DNA of 43,601 nucleotides, taken from NCBI GenBank assembly GCA_002299965.1, contig DBOM01000079.1:1-43601 (forward strand), read 5' to 3'. Position numbers and translations under genes: made by a program. Below, piece after piece: positions 22,733-31,533 of the stretch; the stretch's first letter is position 1, and each line of letters begins with the position of its first letter. The stretch is from Caldiserica bacterium UBA646. Its GTDB lineage: Bacteria; Caldisericota; Caldisericia; Caldisericales; Caldisericaceae. The notes under the pieces were generated by a model. That model searched no databases. It saw nothing but the letters and a program-made list of their open reading frames with translations, and was not told the origin of the DNA.

Positions 22733-23297
22733 ACTCTTCCTCCGAAAAGGATTCTACTTGATAAATATAGACTTCCAAACCGTCTATTTGAAAACAATCC
22801 TCACTTAATCCTGCTTTTAAGCACAGATGTTTAAAAAATGCTTCCTTGTCAGGCAGTTCATCCCACACCTGAGGTAAAAAGGTTGCCTGGTACGGGCCTC
22901 TTCGTATAATTACGCCATCGATATTAGGTCGAACCTTGTTGAGCAATTCAGCAGGAGAGGAAAATTTTAATCGTGTAGGAACAGTAAGAATCGACAATTC
23001 AATATTTACTATAGAAAGTTCTTCTCTTACAAGTGGATAAAAGCGAGGATCCTTGAATGCAGCATTAATTGCATTGTCTATCACATCAAGAATCAGAGGA
23101 CGAACAGGAGTAATCGTTCCAATACATCCTCGCAACTTTTCATTTATCGTGAGAGTTACAAAAGTACCCCGGTCGTCCCAGAATTCAGGATCCAGAAAAT
23201 CATCTTCGGAAACAACAAGTTTTTCGTTGCGGTCCAGATAATTCCTGATGGCATCCCTTGCAACTTTCAAAAGATCTTTTTTAAGTTGCGTTTTCAT
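22725..23297 (-). CDS. AMMECR1 domain protein
   Basis: This is about 190 residues with the family signature LRGCIGT followed by PLILDVIDNAINAAFKDPRF, and the late WDELPDKEAFFKHLCLKAGL. The biochemical role of AMMECR1 is not established; the conserved cysteine suggests catalysis. The ATG at 23297 has AAGGG 8 bases upstream. A GTG at 23306 overlapping the MEMO stop as GTGA is the alternative. The gene directly follows MEMO; the two are often adjacent or fused. Its 3' end overlaps the convergent secreted protein gene by 8 bases. Confidence 0.9.
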   Translation of the reverse strand: MKTQLKKDLLKVARDAIRNYLDRNEKLVVSEDDFLDPEFWDDRGTFVTLTINEKLRGCIGTITPVRPLILDVIDNAINAAFKDPRFYPLVREELSIVNIELSILTVPTRLKFSSPAELLNKVRPNIDGVIIRRGPYQATFLPQVWDELPDKEAFFKHLCLKAGLSEDCFQIDGLEVYIYQVESFSEEEFK

Positions 23298-23302
23298 AAT
23301 TA

Positions 23303-24091
23303 TCACCCTTTATAGAAAACATAGGCACCATATCCCACTACCTGTGTCTTTGAACCCGCAACATCTCCACTTGTTGCATAATGAAGTACTTTACTTTTCC
23401 ATTTATTTTTCTTGGCAAGATATATTGCAGTAGCAATTCCAACTTTTCCACACGCCTCACAGATCGCAAGCTCTTTTAGATCCAGTTTTTTCACAGCATC
23501 ATTGCAATGACTATCAATATCCCTTGCCACTTCATAAGAATGGTAATGACTTAAATCGGAACTCACAAGAAAAATTGAATTTTCAGGAGCATAACTAGCA
23601 AGAGCCGCCCCTAAATAATTAGGAGACACATCACCGGTAATAATAGGGACTATTTCAAAATGAGGTAGAGCTACCTGCAAAAATGGCAACTGCACTTCCA
23701 GAGAATGTTCTTCAAGATGAGCTTCTAAAATAAAGTGAAAATCCTCTTCCGAAAGGAGTCTTTTTGTGATTTTTGAAACATTAACAATCCCCAGTGGCGT
23801 CTTATAAACATCAAACAATCCGACTGATACGCCCTTAAAATAAGAATAATGAGATGGCCCAATTATGAAAATGGTCCAGTGTTTGCTTTTATCTAGATTG
23901 TCCAACTGCCTGTAGCTATATCCCGCAACAGGGCCAGAATATATATAGCCAGCATGAGGAGCAATAATTGTTGTTATACAGGGAATTTGCAATAATGGCG
24001 CTGCTGCAATAAACTGCTTCACCATCATTTTTAATTCTTCTTTATCAGCAGGATAAAAAGCACCTGCAACTACAGTATCCCGTATCTTCAT
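23303..24091 (-). CDS. MEMO family protein
   Basis: This is 262 residues related to LigB-type metal dioxygenases. Motifs are IAPHAGYIYSGPVAG, IGPSHY, EHSLEVQLPFLQ and SSDLSHYHSY, with histidines that would hold a metal, and a conserved cysteine in CEACGKVG. The function in bacteria is not settled. A good promoter lies upstream on the minus strand, and AMMECR1 follows in the same unit. The radical-SAM partner found with this pair in some genomes is not in this window. Confidence 0.9.
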   Translation of the reverse strand: MKIRDTVVAGAFYPADKEELKMMVKQFIAAAPLLQIPCITTIIAPHAGYIYSGPVAGYSYRQLDNLDKSKHWTIFIIGPSHYSYFKGVSVGLFDVYKTPLGIVNVSKITKRLLSEEDFHFILEAHLEEHSLEVQLPFLQVALPHFEIVPIITGDVSPNYLGAALASYAPENSIFLVSSDLSHYHSYEVARDIDSHCNDAVKKLDLKELAICEACGKVGIATAIYLAKKNKWKSKVLHYATSGDVAGSKTQVVGYGAYVFYKG

Positions 24092-24424
24092 CCATTCACC
24101 CCCTTCATATAATCATTTTACACTAAATTCTTAAAAAGTCCAAAAAAAATGCCAACATTGAAAGATATAGGATAAACAAAGTTATTCTGAATATTATTTT
24201 TGTCTGCAGACATATAAACAAAAGATTTTCTCTGCTTTTGCCAGCTTTTTGTCGTTTGGCGCTCTTTTTATTCCCAAGAATAAACACGGCAATCTCGTAC
24301 AGAAATAAAAATGATTAACCTCAAGGGCTTAAAGTTTTGATGAATAAACAACCCCATTGCTTATTCTTTTTATTTTTTTATAGTATACTTTTAGAAAGTA
24401 AAATTATTAAGAGGAGGCAAAAGT
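24092..24424. other. divergent intergenic region
   Basis: 333 bases with no gene. The left end carries the MEMO promoter. The right end has a T-rich stretch with TATACT (about 24383-24388) as a likely -10 for the alcohol dehydrogenase. I see no other structure I can support. Confidence 0.5.
24115..24143 (-). promoter_or_regulatory. promoter of the MEMO-AMMECR1 operon
   Basis: On the minus strand, -35 TTGGAC (24138-24143) and -10 TAAAAT (24115-24120) are separated by exactly 17 bp, about 25 bases upstream of the MEMO start. Confidence 0.6.
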
Positions 24425-25612
24425 ATGGACAACTTTACATTTAAATTACCGACCAAAATAGTTTTTGGGAAGGGTGAATTTGAAAAACTTGGAGAAGAAG
24501 CGAAACTGATAGGAAAAAAAGCATTAATTGTCACAGGAAAACACTTTGCTAAATCTTCAGGACTGTTAAATAAAGCTCAAAAAATGCTTAAAGAAAATGG
24601 AGTAGAATTTGCAGAATTTTGCGAAATAGAACCAAATCCTGAAAGCGGCACTGTAGATAAAGGCGGAGAATTAGCACGCAAGGAAAATGTCGACTTCATT
24701 GTAGCAATTGGTGGAGGAAGCGTAATTGATGCGTCAAAGGGAATTGCAACGGTTACGGTAAGTAAATATCCGGTGTGGGACTACTGTGAAAGACCACCAA
24801 AAGCAAATGTACCCGATAATGCACTACCCATTCTTGCAGTTGTAACAGTAGCCGCAACAGGTTCTGAAGCCGATGCAGGAGGAGTAATAACAAACAGTAA
24901 GACAAGAAGCAAAAGATCGTTATGGGGAGAAAGCCTGTTTCCAAAAACATCCATTGTGGATCCCCTCCTGACATTATCAATACCAAAGAAGCAAACCGTT
25001 GATGGTGTAATTGATATGATTATTCACATTTTAGAAAGTTATCTTTCATCTCACGCGTTATCACCTGTATCAGACCGTATCTCAGAAAGTTTAATGAAGG
25101 AGGCAATGAAACAAGGAGAGATTATAATAAACGACCTCCAAAATATAGATGCAAGAGAATCACTTTCCTGGATTTCTACATTAGCGCTCTCAGGTTTTCC
25201 AAGTGCAGGAAGAAGGGGTCCAATGCCAATGCATGCACTTGAGCACCCAATATCCGGATTATATAAAATCTCGCATGGAAGAGGGCTTGCAGCGCTTCTG
25301 CCATCATTTTTGTATCAGACAAAAGAAACGCATTCAGATAGACTTAAACTACTTGGAAAGTCAATTTTCTCAACAGATTCTCCTACGAAAACCATTGAGC
25401 GCCTTGTCCACTGGATGAAAAAGATTGACGCCTTTACATCGCTTAAGAAACTTAATATAAAGAAAGAAAGCATAGAAAAATTCACGCTTATGGCAATAGA
25501 GGACACCAATGCAAATGGCATTGTACAGGCAAGAGAGCTTCTTACAAAAGAAAAAATCATACAGATTTACGAAACAGCATACAATTATAAAGATTTATTC
25601 AGAAAGGTGTAA
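24425..25612 (+). CDS. iron-containing alcohol dehydrogenase
   Basis: This is a 395-residue cytoplasmic enzyme of the Fe-ADH family (butanol dehydrogenase-like), interconverting alcohols and aldehydes with NAD(P)H. The nucleotide site is GGGSVIDASKG (97-107), and TGSEAD follows. Metal ligands are D197, H201, H270 and H284, with the 14-residue gap between the last two histidines expected for the family. It may remove reductant from fermentation, consistent with the POR pathway. GAGGAGG lies 6 bases before ATG. Confidence 0.92.
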   Translation: MDNFTFKLPTKIVFGKGEFEKLGEEAKLIGKKALIVTGKHFAKSSGLLNKAQKMLKENGVEFAEFCEIEPNPESGTVDKGGELARKENVDFIVAIGGGSVIDASKGIATVTVSKYPVWDYCERPPKANVPDNALPILAVVTVAATGSEADAGGVITNSKTRSKRSLWGESLFPKTSIVDPLLTLSIPKKQTVDGVIDMIIHILESYLSSHALSPVSDRISESLMKEAMKQGEIIINDLQNIDARESLSWISTLALSGFPSAGRRGPMPMHALEHPISGLYKISHGRGLAALLPSFLYQTKETHSDRLKLLGKSIFSTDSPTKTIERLVHWMKKIDAFTSLKKLNIKKESIEKFTLMAIEDTNANGIVQARELLTKEKIIQIYETAYNYKDLFRKV

Positions 25613-25667
25613 TGAATAGAAAAAATAAATTGTTCTTCAGATGTATGAAAAACACAAAACATAAAAC

Positions 25668-25699
25668 TTAATCATTTTCCTTATCGAGAAAACGATTAA
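25668..25699 (+). repeat. inverted repeat between ADH and DUF89 genes
   Basis: TTAATCATTTTC and GAAAACGATTAA pair with one mismatch around an 8-base loop. It lacks a T-run, so it is a weak terminator or processing site at best. Confidence 0.4.
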
Positions 25700-25726
25700 A
25701 AATAACTTTAAAAAGAAAGGAAAAAA

Positions 25727-26587
25727 ATGAAAGCACAATTAGCATGTATTCCTTGTATAATGAACCAGGCATTCCGCGCAGCAAAAGCTGCAACAAAGAA
25801 TAAAAAATTAATAAGAGAAGTGTTAAATAAAGTAGGCGAAGAGGTAAAATACATAGATCTTAAAAAATGCACTCCGCCAGAGGCAGCCATTCCTATTTAC
25901 CAAATTGTAACAGATGTAACGGGAGTTGAAGATCCATACAAAAATGCAAAGAGGGAGCATATAAAAGAAGCACTTACTTTGTATCCTTTAATGATAGAAA
26001 AAGTAGAGCAAAGTAAAAATCCTTTAAAAGAAGCAGTAAAAATTGCTACGATAGGAAATGCAATTGATCTTGGAAGTAGATTTGATAAGATCGATATCAC
26101 AAAAGAATTTGAGCGAATTGAAAACTCTCTCTTCTATTTAGATGAGTTTGATGCATTTGAAGAAAAAATAGAAAAAGAGAAAGAGATTCTATACCTTGCA
26201 GACAATGCCGGTGAAACCGTTTTTGATAGGCCACTTATCGAACTCTTGGCTAAAAGAAACAAGAAAATTTACTATGCAGTAAAAGAAAAACCAATCATTA
26301 ACGACACAACGCGCCTTGATGCAGAGCTTTCAGGTATTAAAGAAGAAATTATCTCTACGGGTTCGGGAGTTGCGGGAACAATTTTGAATTACTGTTCAAA
26401 AGAATTTGTAAATTTTTTTGCCAAAGCAACATTTATCATAGCAAAAGGACAGGGCAACTATGAATCATTATCAAGCAAGAGAGCTCCTATTTTCTTTTTA
26501 TTTAAAGCAAAATGCAAGCCAATTGCTATGGAAACAGGATTCAGAGTTGGAACAATGTTGCTTATAAAATCAAAATATTTTAGATAA
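25727..26587 (+). CDS. DUF89 / ARMT1-like metal-dependent phosphatase
   Basis: This is 286 residues. DUF89 proteins are metal-dependent damage-control phosphatases that clear reactive sugar or cofactor phosphates. N-terminal C7 and C10 (ACIPC) belong to the short prokaryotic class. D159, N160 and E163 in LADNAGE, GNAID (110-114), KGQGNYE (240-246) and a late KAKC form the metal and phosphate site. The substrate is unknown. GAAAGG precedes ATG. The 114-base gap after ADH holds an inverted repeat. Confidence 0.85.
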   Translation: MKAQLACIPCIMNQAFRAAKAATKNKKLIREVLNKVGEEVKYIDLKKCTPPEAAIPIYQIVTDVTGVEDPYKNAKREHIKEALTLYPLMIEKVEQSKNPLKEAVKIATIGNAIDLGSRFDKIDITKEFERIENSLFYLDEFDAFEEKIEKEKEILYLADNAGETVFDRPLIELLAKRNKKIYYAVKEKPIINDTTRLDAELSGIKEEIISTGSGVAGTILNYCSKEFVNFFAKATFIIAKGQGNYESLSSKRAPIFFLFKAKCKPIAMETGFRVGTMLLIKSKYFR

Positions 26588-26632
26588 ATAGATGTAATTC
26601 TTGAAAAATTTCATTTTTTTGATATATTCTTC

Positions 26633-26638
26633 TATAAT
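26633..26638 (+). promoter_or_regulatory. -10 box for the peptide-binding protein gene
   Basis: TATAAT lies about 90 bases upstream of the lipoprotein ATG, with only a weak -35. The leader carries GGGAGG then a four-codon ORF (26685-26699), followed by the true AAAGGAG site. Confidence 0.45.
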
Positions 26639-26725
26639 TAATTTGAAAGGAATAAAAAGGGAGGTGAAAATTCATAAAAAAATAATGAAAAACAAGTAAA
26701 AAAATCAAAAAAAGGAGAAAGACAA

Positions 26726-28315
26726 ATGAAAAAAATTTTAGTATTTGTACTTGTAGGAATGTTTGTAACAGTGGCTTTTGCCGGATGTAAAACTGCAGAA
26801 AAAGCTCTTGTGACATTCGTATTTGCAAAAGGGGACGCAGTACGGTTAGACCCGGCTGATGTAACAGATGGGGAATCCATTACTGTAATGGATAATATAT
26901 TCGAAGGACTTGTTAAGTACAAACCAGGCAGTACCGAAGTAGAACCAAACCTTGCGACAAGCTGGGAACCTTCATCTGATGGATTAGAATGGACATTTTA
27001 CCTAAGAAAAGATGTAACATTCCACGACGGAACTCCATTCAATGCAGATGCAGTTGTTTTCTCTTTTGAAAGACAGCGCGACGAGAATCATCCTTTCCAT
27101 AAATATGGAGAATGGGATTACTGGGGATGGTGCTTTGGTGAGATCGCAAAGACGGAAAAGGTGGATGATTACACTGTCAAAATTACCCTTGACACGCCAT
27201 TTGCTCCGTTTATCAGCACAATGGCTATGTTCACAGTGTTTGTCGTAAGCCCTACAAGCGCTAATGAATGGGGAGGACAATGGTTCACTCATCCTGTCGG
27301 CACAGGGCCATTTACATTCGTTGAATGGGTAAAAGGCGATCATATTACGCTAGAAAAAAATCCTGATTACTGGGGCGAAAAAGCAAAGATCGATAAACTT
27401 ATATTTAGGGTAATTGATGATCCATCTGCACGTCTTCTTGCACTTACCAAAGGAGAGGTTCACGGAATGGAATTTCCAAACCCGGATGATTTAGAAAACA
27501 TAAAAAACAATCCTGATCTTCAGATTCTCAGTAAACCAGGCTTAAGTGTTGGATATCTTGCAATGAATATGGGGGAAGACACACCGGGATATCAAGAAGA
27601 GTTTGGAGATGTAAGAGTAAGACGAGCAATAGCTCATGCAATCAACAAACAAGATATAATTGACTATTTATACAAAGGGACTGCTATTGTGGCAAAAAAT
27701 CCTATCCCACCAACCCTTTGGGGATACAATGATGCTATACAGGATTATGAATACAATCCGGAAAAAGCAAGAGAGCTTCTTGCAGAAGCAGGCTATCCGG
27801 ATGGTTTCAAAACAAACCTGTGGGCAATGCCTGTTTCTCGGCCATACATGTTTGATCCAACAAAAATCGCAACAGCAATTCAGGCAGATTTAGCAAAGGT
27901 TGGAATAGATGCAGAAATAGTATCATATGATTGGGGTACATACCTTGATAAAACAGATAATGGAGAACACGCGATGTGTTTACTGGGCTGGACAGGAGAT
28001 TATGCAGATCCAGATAATTTCTTATATGTCCTGCTTGATCCAGATTCAGCAACAGTAGGATCTGCTGGAAACGTAGCATTTTATCGAAATCCTGAGGTCC
28101 ACCGACTGAATATGGAGGCAGTAACTACATTTGATCTTGCAAAAAGAACAGAACTTTATAAACAAGTTCAGGTTCTTGTCCATGAGGATGTACCATGGGT
28201 TACACTTGCTCATGCAACACAAATCCTTGTATTTAGAAGCAATGTCAAAGGATTTGTCTTATACCCAACAGGTGATTATCACTTTGATGCAACATATTTT
28301 GAAGGAGAAGGATAA
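26726..28315 (+). CDS. peptide ABC transporter substrate-binding lipoprotein (SBP family 5)
   Basis: This is 529 residues. The signal peptide ends AFAGC, a lipobox with phenylalanine at -3. The body is a DppA/OppA-type binding protein: NIFEGLVKY, LATSWEPSSDGLEWTFYLRK, GTGPFTFVEW and RRAIAHAINKQ. It captures peptides or similar solutes for the permeases encoded next. AAAGGAG lies before ATG. It is followed after 13 bases by a strong hairpin terminator, so it is expected to be made in excess over the permeases. Confidence 0.93.
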   Translation: MKKILVFVLVGMFVTVAFAGCKTAEKALVTFVFAKGDAVRLDPADVTDGESITVMDNIFEGLVKYKPGSTEVEPNLATSWEPSSDGLEWTFYLRKDVTFHDGTPFNADAVVFSFERQRDENHPFHKYGEWDYWGWCFGEIAKTEKVDDYTVKITLDTPFAPFISTMAMFTVFVVSPTSANEWGGQWFTHPVGTGPFTFVEWVKGDHITLEKNPDYWGEKAKIDKLIFRVIDDPSARLLALTKGEVHGMEFPNPDDLENIKNNPDLQILSKPGLSVGYLAMNMGEDTPGYQEEFGDVRVRRAIAHAINKQDIIDYLYKGTAIVAKNPIPPTLWGYNDAIQDYEYNPEKARELLAEAGYPDGFKTNLWAMPVSRPYMFDPTKIATAIQADLAKVGIDAEIVSYDWGTYLDKTDNGEHAMCLLGWTGDYADPDNFLYVLLDPDSATVGSAGNVAFYRNPEVHRLNMEAVTTFDLAKRTELYKQVQVLVHEDVPWVTLAHATQILVFRSNVKGFVLYPTGDYHFDATYFEGEG

Positions 28316-28328
28316 CACCGACTAATAC

Positions 28329-28357
28329 AAAAAGGGGAGGAAAATCCTCCCCTTTTT
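28329..28357 (+). terminator. intrinsic terminator/attenuator after the binding-protein gene
   Basis: AAAAAGGGGAGGA and TCCTCCCCTTTTT form a perfect 13-bp stem with a 3-base loop, ending in five T. It lies 15 bases upstream of the first permease ATG. Confidence 0.85.
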
Positions 28358-28372
28358 GCCAAAACATAAAAA

Positions 28373-29377
28373 ATGAAAAATTATATTCTAAGGAGAATTT
28401 TAAACCTATTTTTTGTTTTGTTTTTGGTTTCTATTATTATTTTCTTACTGCTAAGACTTGCTCCCGGAGATCCTGCAAAAGTTATAGCAGGGGAACATTC
28501 ATCACCAGAAATAATCGAAGAAATAAGAATAAGATTGGGTTTAGACAAACCTCTTATTACACAGTACTTTATTTGGTTTAAGCAAATATTACGAGGGAAT
28601 CTTGGCACATCAATTCAAACACGTGACTCTATTATGAAAGAGTTACTGCTAAGATTTCCAAATACATTTGAATTATCGGTTTTTGCAATGATTTTTGCCG
28701 GGCTAATAGGTTTCCCTGCAGGAATTATATCAGCTGTGCGAAGATATTCATTCCTTGATTATGTCAGCATGTTCATCGCCTTATTAGGCGTTTCCATGCC
28801 AGTATTCTGGCTCGGCATTATGCTTATGATGATATTTGGCGTAAAACTCGACTTGCTTCCGATAGGGGGACGGTTAAGCGTCTATACTTCACTAAAACCA
28901 ATTACGCATTTCTATCTATTAGATAGTCTAATCACTCTCAATGGCCGTGCGTTCATTGATACGTTAAAACATCTTATTCTCCCGTCTATTGCACTGGGAA
29001 CAATACCAATGGCATTTATTGCAAGAATTACACGTTCAAGTATGTTGGATGTCTTAAACCAAGATTATATACGAACTGCAAAATCAAAAGGACTGCGTCA
29101 AAACACAGTTATTCGAAAGCACGCTTTAAAAAATGCTATGATACCAATCTTGACTACTGCAGGTACAATATTCGCACTGCTTATGGGTGGTGCAATTCTC
29201 ACAGAAACTGTATTTTCATGGCCTGGCATTGGAAAATATGTCGTGCAAGCTGTATATGCGAGAGACTATCCGGTAGTACAAGGTTCCGTCCTATTTATTG
29301 CCTTTCTAATCGCTGTTACCAATCTGACTGTTGATATACTTTACGCGTACTTAGACCCAAGAATTCATTATCAATAA
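28373..29377 (+). CDS. peptide ABC transporter permease (DppB/OppB type)
   Basis: This is 334 residues with six helices. The N-terminus NYILRRILNLFFVLFLVS is typical of DppB. The BPD_transp_1 region includes the EAA-type loop (RTAKSKGLRQNTVIRKHALKN is cut here to its key elements: AKSKGL then KHALKNA) and the family signature LLPIGG. No ribosome site precedes ATG; only the terminator's T-run and an A-rich stretch do. Expression therefore depends on read-through of the hairpin. Confidence 0.92.
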   Translation: MKNYILRRILNLFFVLFLVSIIIFLLLRLAPGDPAKVIAGEHSSPEIIEEIRIRLGLDKPLITQYFIWFKQILRGNLGTSIQTRDSIMKELLLRFPNTFELSVFAMIFAGLIGFPAGIISAVRRYSFLDYVSMFIALLGVSMPVFWLGIMLMMIFGVKLDLLPIGGRLSVYTSLKPITHFYLLDSLITLNGRAFIDTLKHLILPSIALGTIPMAFIARITRSSMLDVLNQDYIRTAKSKGLRQNTVIRKHALKNAMIPILTTAGTIFALLMGGAILTETVFSWPGIGKYVVQAVYARDYPVVQGSVLFIAFLIAVTNLTVDILYAYLDPRIHYQ

Positions 29378-29392
29378 GGAGGAAGCTATTAG

Positions 29393-30256
29393 ATGCGCAA
29401 CTATTCCGCACTGCATGATACAATAAGGTATTTAAAGAAAAATAAAGGAGCAATGCTAGGGCTACTTTTAATTGTTGCGTTTATTCTAATGGCAATTTTT
29501 GCGCCTCACATAGCACCTCACAGTCCAATCGAACAAAGTCTAAAAAACAATTTAAAACCCGGTATTTGGGCAAATAATCCAACAAATATCCTGGGTACAG
29601 ATGAATTTGGCAGAGACTTACTCAGTCGAATTATATATGGTGCAAGAATATCGTTAAGTGTTGGCTTTATCGCTGTGTTTATAGGTATGTTGCTTGGTGG
29701 TACAGCAGGCATCATTGCCGGTTTTTTCGGTGGAAAGATTGACGAAATTATTATGAGAATTGTGGACATAATGTTTTCTCTACCGTCTATCCTTCTTGCA
29801 ATTGTAATCGTTGCAATCTTAGGAAGAGGTTTAGATAAAGCAATGATTGCAATAGGAATTACTTACGCACCGCAAATTGCAAGAATTATTCGTGCAGAAA
29901 CACTTGTTGTTAAAAACACGGAATATGTAGAAGGAGCAAAAGCCATTGGAAGTTCTAGCATAAGAACAATGTTAGTACATGTTTTACCAAATGTTATGTC
30001 TCCTATCATTGTTTACGCCACACTAAGCACGGGAAGCGCAATTCTTGACGCAGCTGCCCTGGGTTTCTTGGGATTAGGCGCACAACCACCTACAGCAGAA
30101 TGGGGAGCAATGTTAGCAAGTAGCTTTCACTCCATCACGGGTGGATATTGGTGGGTAGAAACATTTCCAGGAATAGCAATAGCGCTGACTGTTTTGGGAT
30201 TTAACCTATTTGGTGATGGTTTACGCGATTCATTAGATCCAAAACTCAGGATATAA
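29393..30256 (+). CDS. peptide ABC transporter permease (DppC/OppC type)
   Basis: This is 287 residues with an N-terminal OppC_N segment (YLKKNKGAMLGLLLIVAF) and a BPD_transp_1 domain with five helices. LGTDEFGRDLLSRIIYGARI is the diagnostic stretch, and EGAKAIGSSS is its EAA-type loop. AAGGAGG overlaps the preceding stop codon. The two ATPases that normally follow (DppD and DppF) are absent; the next gene is unrelated. The complex must borrow ATPases encoded elsewhere. Confidence 0.93.
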   Translation: MRNYSALHDTIRYLKKNKGAMLGLLLIVAFILMAIFAPHIAPHSPIEQSLKNNLKPGIWANNPTNILGTDEFGRDLLSRIIYGARISLSVGFIAVFIGMLLGGTAGIIAGFFGGKIDEIIMRIVDIMFSLPSILLAIVIVAILGRGLDKAMIAIGITYAPQIARIIRAETLVVKNTEYVEGAKAIGSSSIRTMLVHVLPNVMSPIIVYATLSTGSAILDAAALGFLGLGAQPPTAEWGAMLASSFHSITGGYWWVETFPGIAIALTVLGFNLFGDGLRDSLDPKLRI

Positions 30257-30508
30257 CCCACTAAATTACGCATGAGTATTTATTTGGCATACCCCATTTA
30301 AACCTAAAGTTTTTCTATTGTTTTCTTCAGTAATTTGATCTCAAATTAAAATAAAACGATTAAATAATCGAATCCCGTAATGGTTCAAAAAATAATTACA
30401 TAGTCTCAAAATCTTAAGAAGGAAACATCAAAGTTTTAGTACAATCTTATTGCAAAAAATCTTATATAATAGTAAAATGGAAAAAAATATAAAGAAAGGG
30501 AGGTACAA
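30257..30508. other. intergenic region after the permease genes
   Basis: 252 bases without a gene. A small perfect hairpin, CGATTA/TAATCG, lies at 30357-30370. A promoter for the next gene lies at the right end. Confidence 0.4.
30450..30478 (+). promoter_or_regulatory. promoter of the LapA-QueT-NAD synthetase operon
   Basis: TTGCAA (30450-30455) and TAAAAT (30473-30478) are separated by 17 bp. An overlapping TATAAT (about 30465-30470) is an alternative -10. The GGGAGG ribosome site follows. Confidence 0.5.
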
Positions 30509-30988
30509 ATGAAAAAATTTAGTATCTTTATAATTGTTTTGTTACTTATCCTTATTGCAAGTCTCGTCTTCGTACTACAAAACAATGCTCTGGTAAGTCT
30601 GAAATTCTTCACATGGGAATTTTCGACAAGTATGGGGTTACTTACAATAGTTGTATTTTTTGCAGGATTTATTGTAATGTGGCTCATTGCTGTGATGTTT
30701 TACATTAATGCCGCTACAAGACACAGAAGAGAAGTTAAGGAAAGAGATAATGTCATCAGAAAACTTGAAGAAGAAAAAAGTAAAATCAAAGAGGAATATG
30801 AAACCAAATTAAAAACAAGCGAAGAAAAAATTAAAACACAAGAAGAAAAACCTCTACAACCGAAAACTCAACCAGAAGTTGAAAAAACGACTGGAGAAAA
30901 CATAAAAGAAGAAACTGAAGAGCAATCAAATAAAGAACCATTGCCAGAAAAACAGAAGAAAAAAGGTTTATTTCGCCGGAATAAGTGA
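30509..30988 (+). CDS. LapA domain membrane protein
   Basis: This is 159 residues. Two helices (about 4-22 and 44-66) flank the short QNNALVSLKFFTWEFSTSMG motif of LapA/DUF1049 proteins. A coiled coil (about 75-115) follows, then a glutamate/lysine/proline-rich tail ending in a basic cluster. LapA-type proteins are small envelope proteins, in enteric bacteria tied to lipopolysaccharide assembly; a role here is unknown. It is the first gene of an operon. Confidence 0.75.
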   Translation: MKKFSIFIIVLLLILIASLVFVLQNNALVSLKFFTWEFSTSMGLLTIVVFFAGFIVMWLIAVMFYINAATRHRREVKERDNVIRKLEEEKSKIKEEYETKLKTSEEKIKTQEEKPLQPKTQPEVEKTTGENIKEETEEQSNKEPLPEKQKKKGLFRRNK

Positions 30989-31533
30989 ATAAAAACATAA
31001 AACGATTAACGCGTATCGGGGTTATTGCCGGGTTATATGTAGCGCTTACCTACCTCACTTATACATTCTCCTATACGATGATACAAGTGAGAGTTGCTGA
31101 AGCTCTCACTGTCCTCCCGTTTATATACCCAGAAGCAGTGTGGGGAGTGGCAATTGGTTGTTTTATTGCAAACATAGCTTCGCCATTCGGGCCAATTGAC
31201 ATAATTCTTGGCACATCCCTTACACTTATTGCAGCACTTTTAACACGCAGACTTGCCAGAACAAAAAAGCTGTACCTTGCTCCCCTACCACCTATTATAA
31301 TTAATGCATTCGGTGTTGCACTGTATGTAACATCACTGGCAGGATTGCTTGGTCCAAAAGGATTGACAATATCAAAGATGGGAACATTTTCATACATATT
31401 TACACATTTTGAACTTCGGCCTTATATCATAGGAGTTATCTGGATAGCCATAGGAGAGACAATCGCAACCTATGCATTAGGATTACCACTACTCTACGCC
31501 TTAACTAAAAAGGGAGAAAAAAATGAAAGTTAA
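30985..31533 (+). CDS. queT: QueT-type queuosine precursor ECF transporter, S component
   Basis: This is a 182-residue membrane protein with about six helices. The QVRVAEALTVLPFIYPEAVWG stretch is characteristic (shown in parts: QVRVAEAL, then YPEAVWG). QueT is the substrate-binding component that takes up queuine or preQ precursors with a shared ECF energising module. GTG overlaps the LapA stop as GTGA. No preQ1 riboswitch is visible upstream, because the gene is inside an operon. The ECF ATPases and T component are not in this window. Confidence 0.85.
   Translation: MNKNIKRLTRIGVIAGLYVALTYLTYTFSYTMIQVRVAEALTVLPFIYPEAVWGVAIGCFIANIASPFGPIDIILGTSLTLIAALLTRRLARTKKLYLAPLPPIIINAFGVALYVTSLAGLLGPKGLTISKMGTFSYIFTHFELRPYIIGVIWIAIGETIATYALGLPLLYALTKKGEKNES

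Noticed and set aside
30357..30370. CGATTA/TAATCG hairpin as terminator of the permease operon.
   Set aside because: The stem is only six pairs, AT-rich, lacks a T-run and lies 100 bases after the stop.
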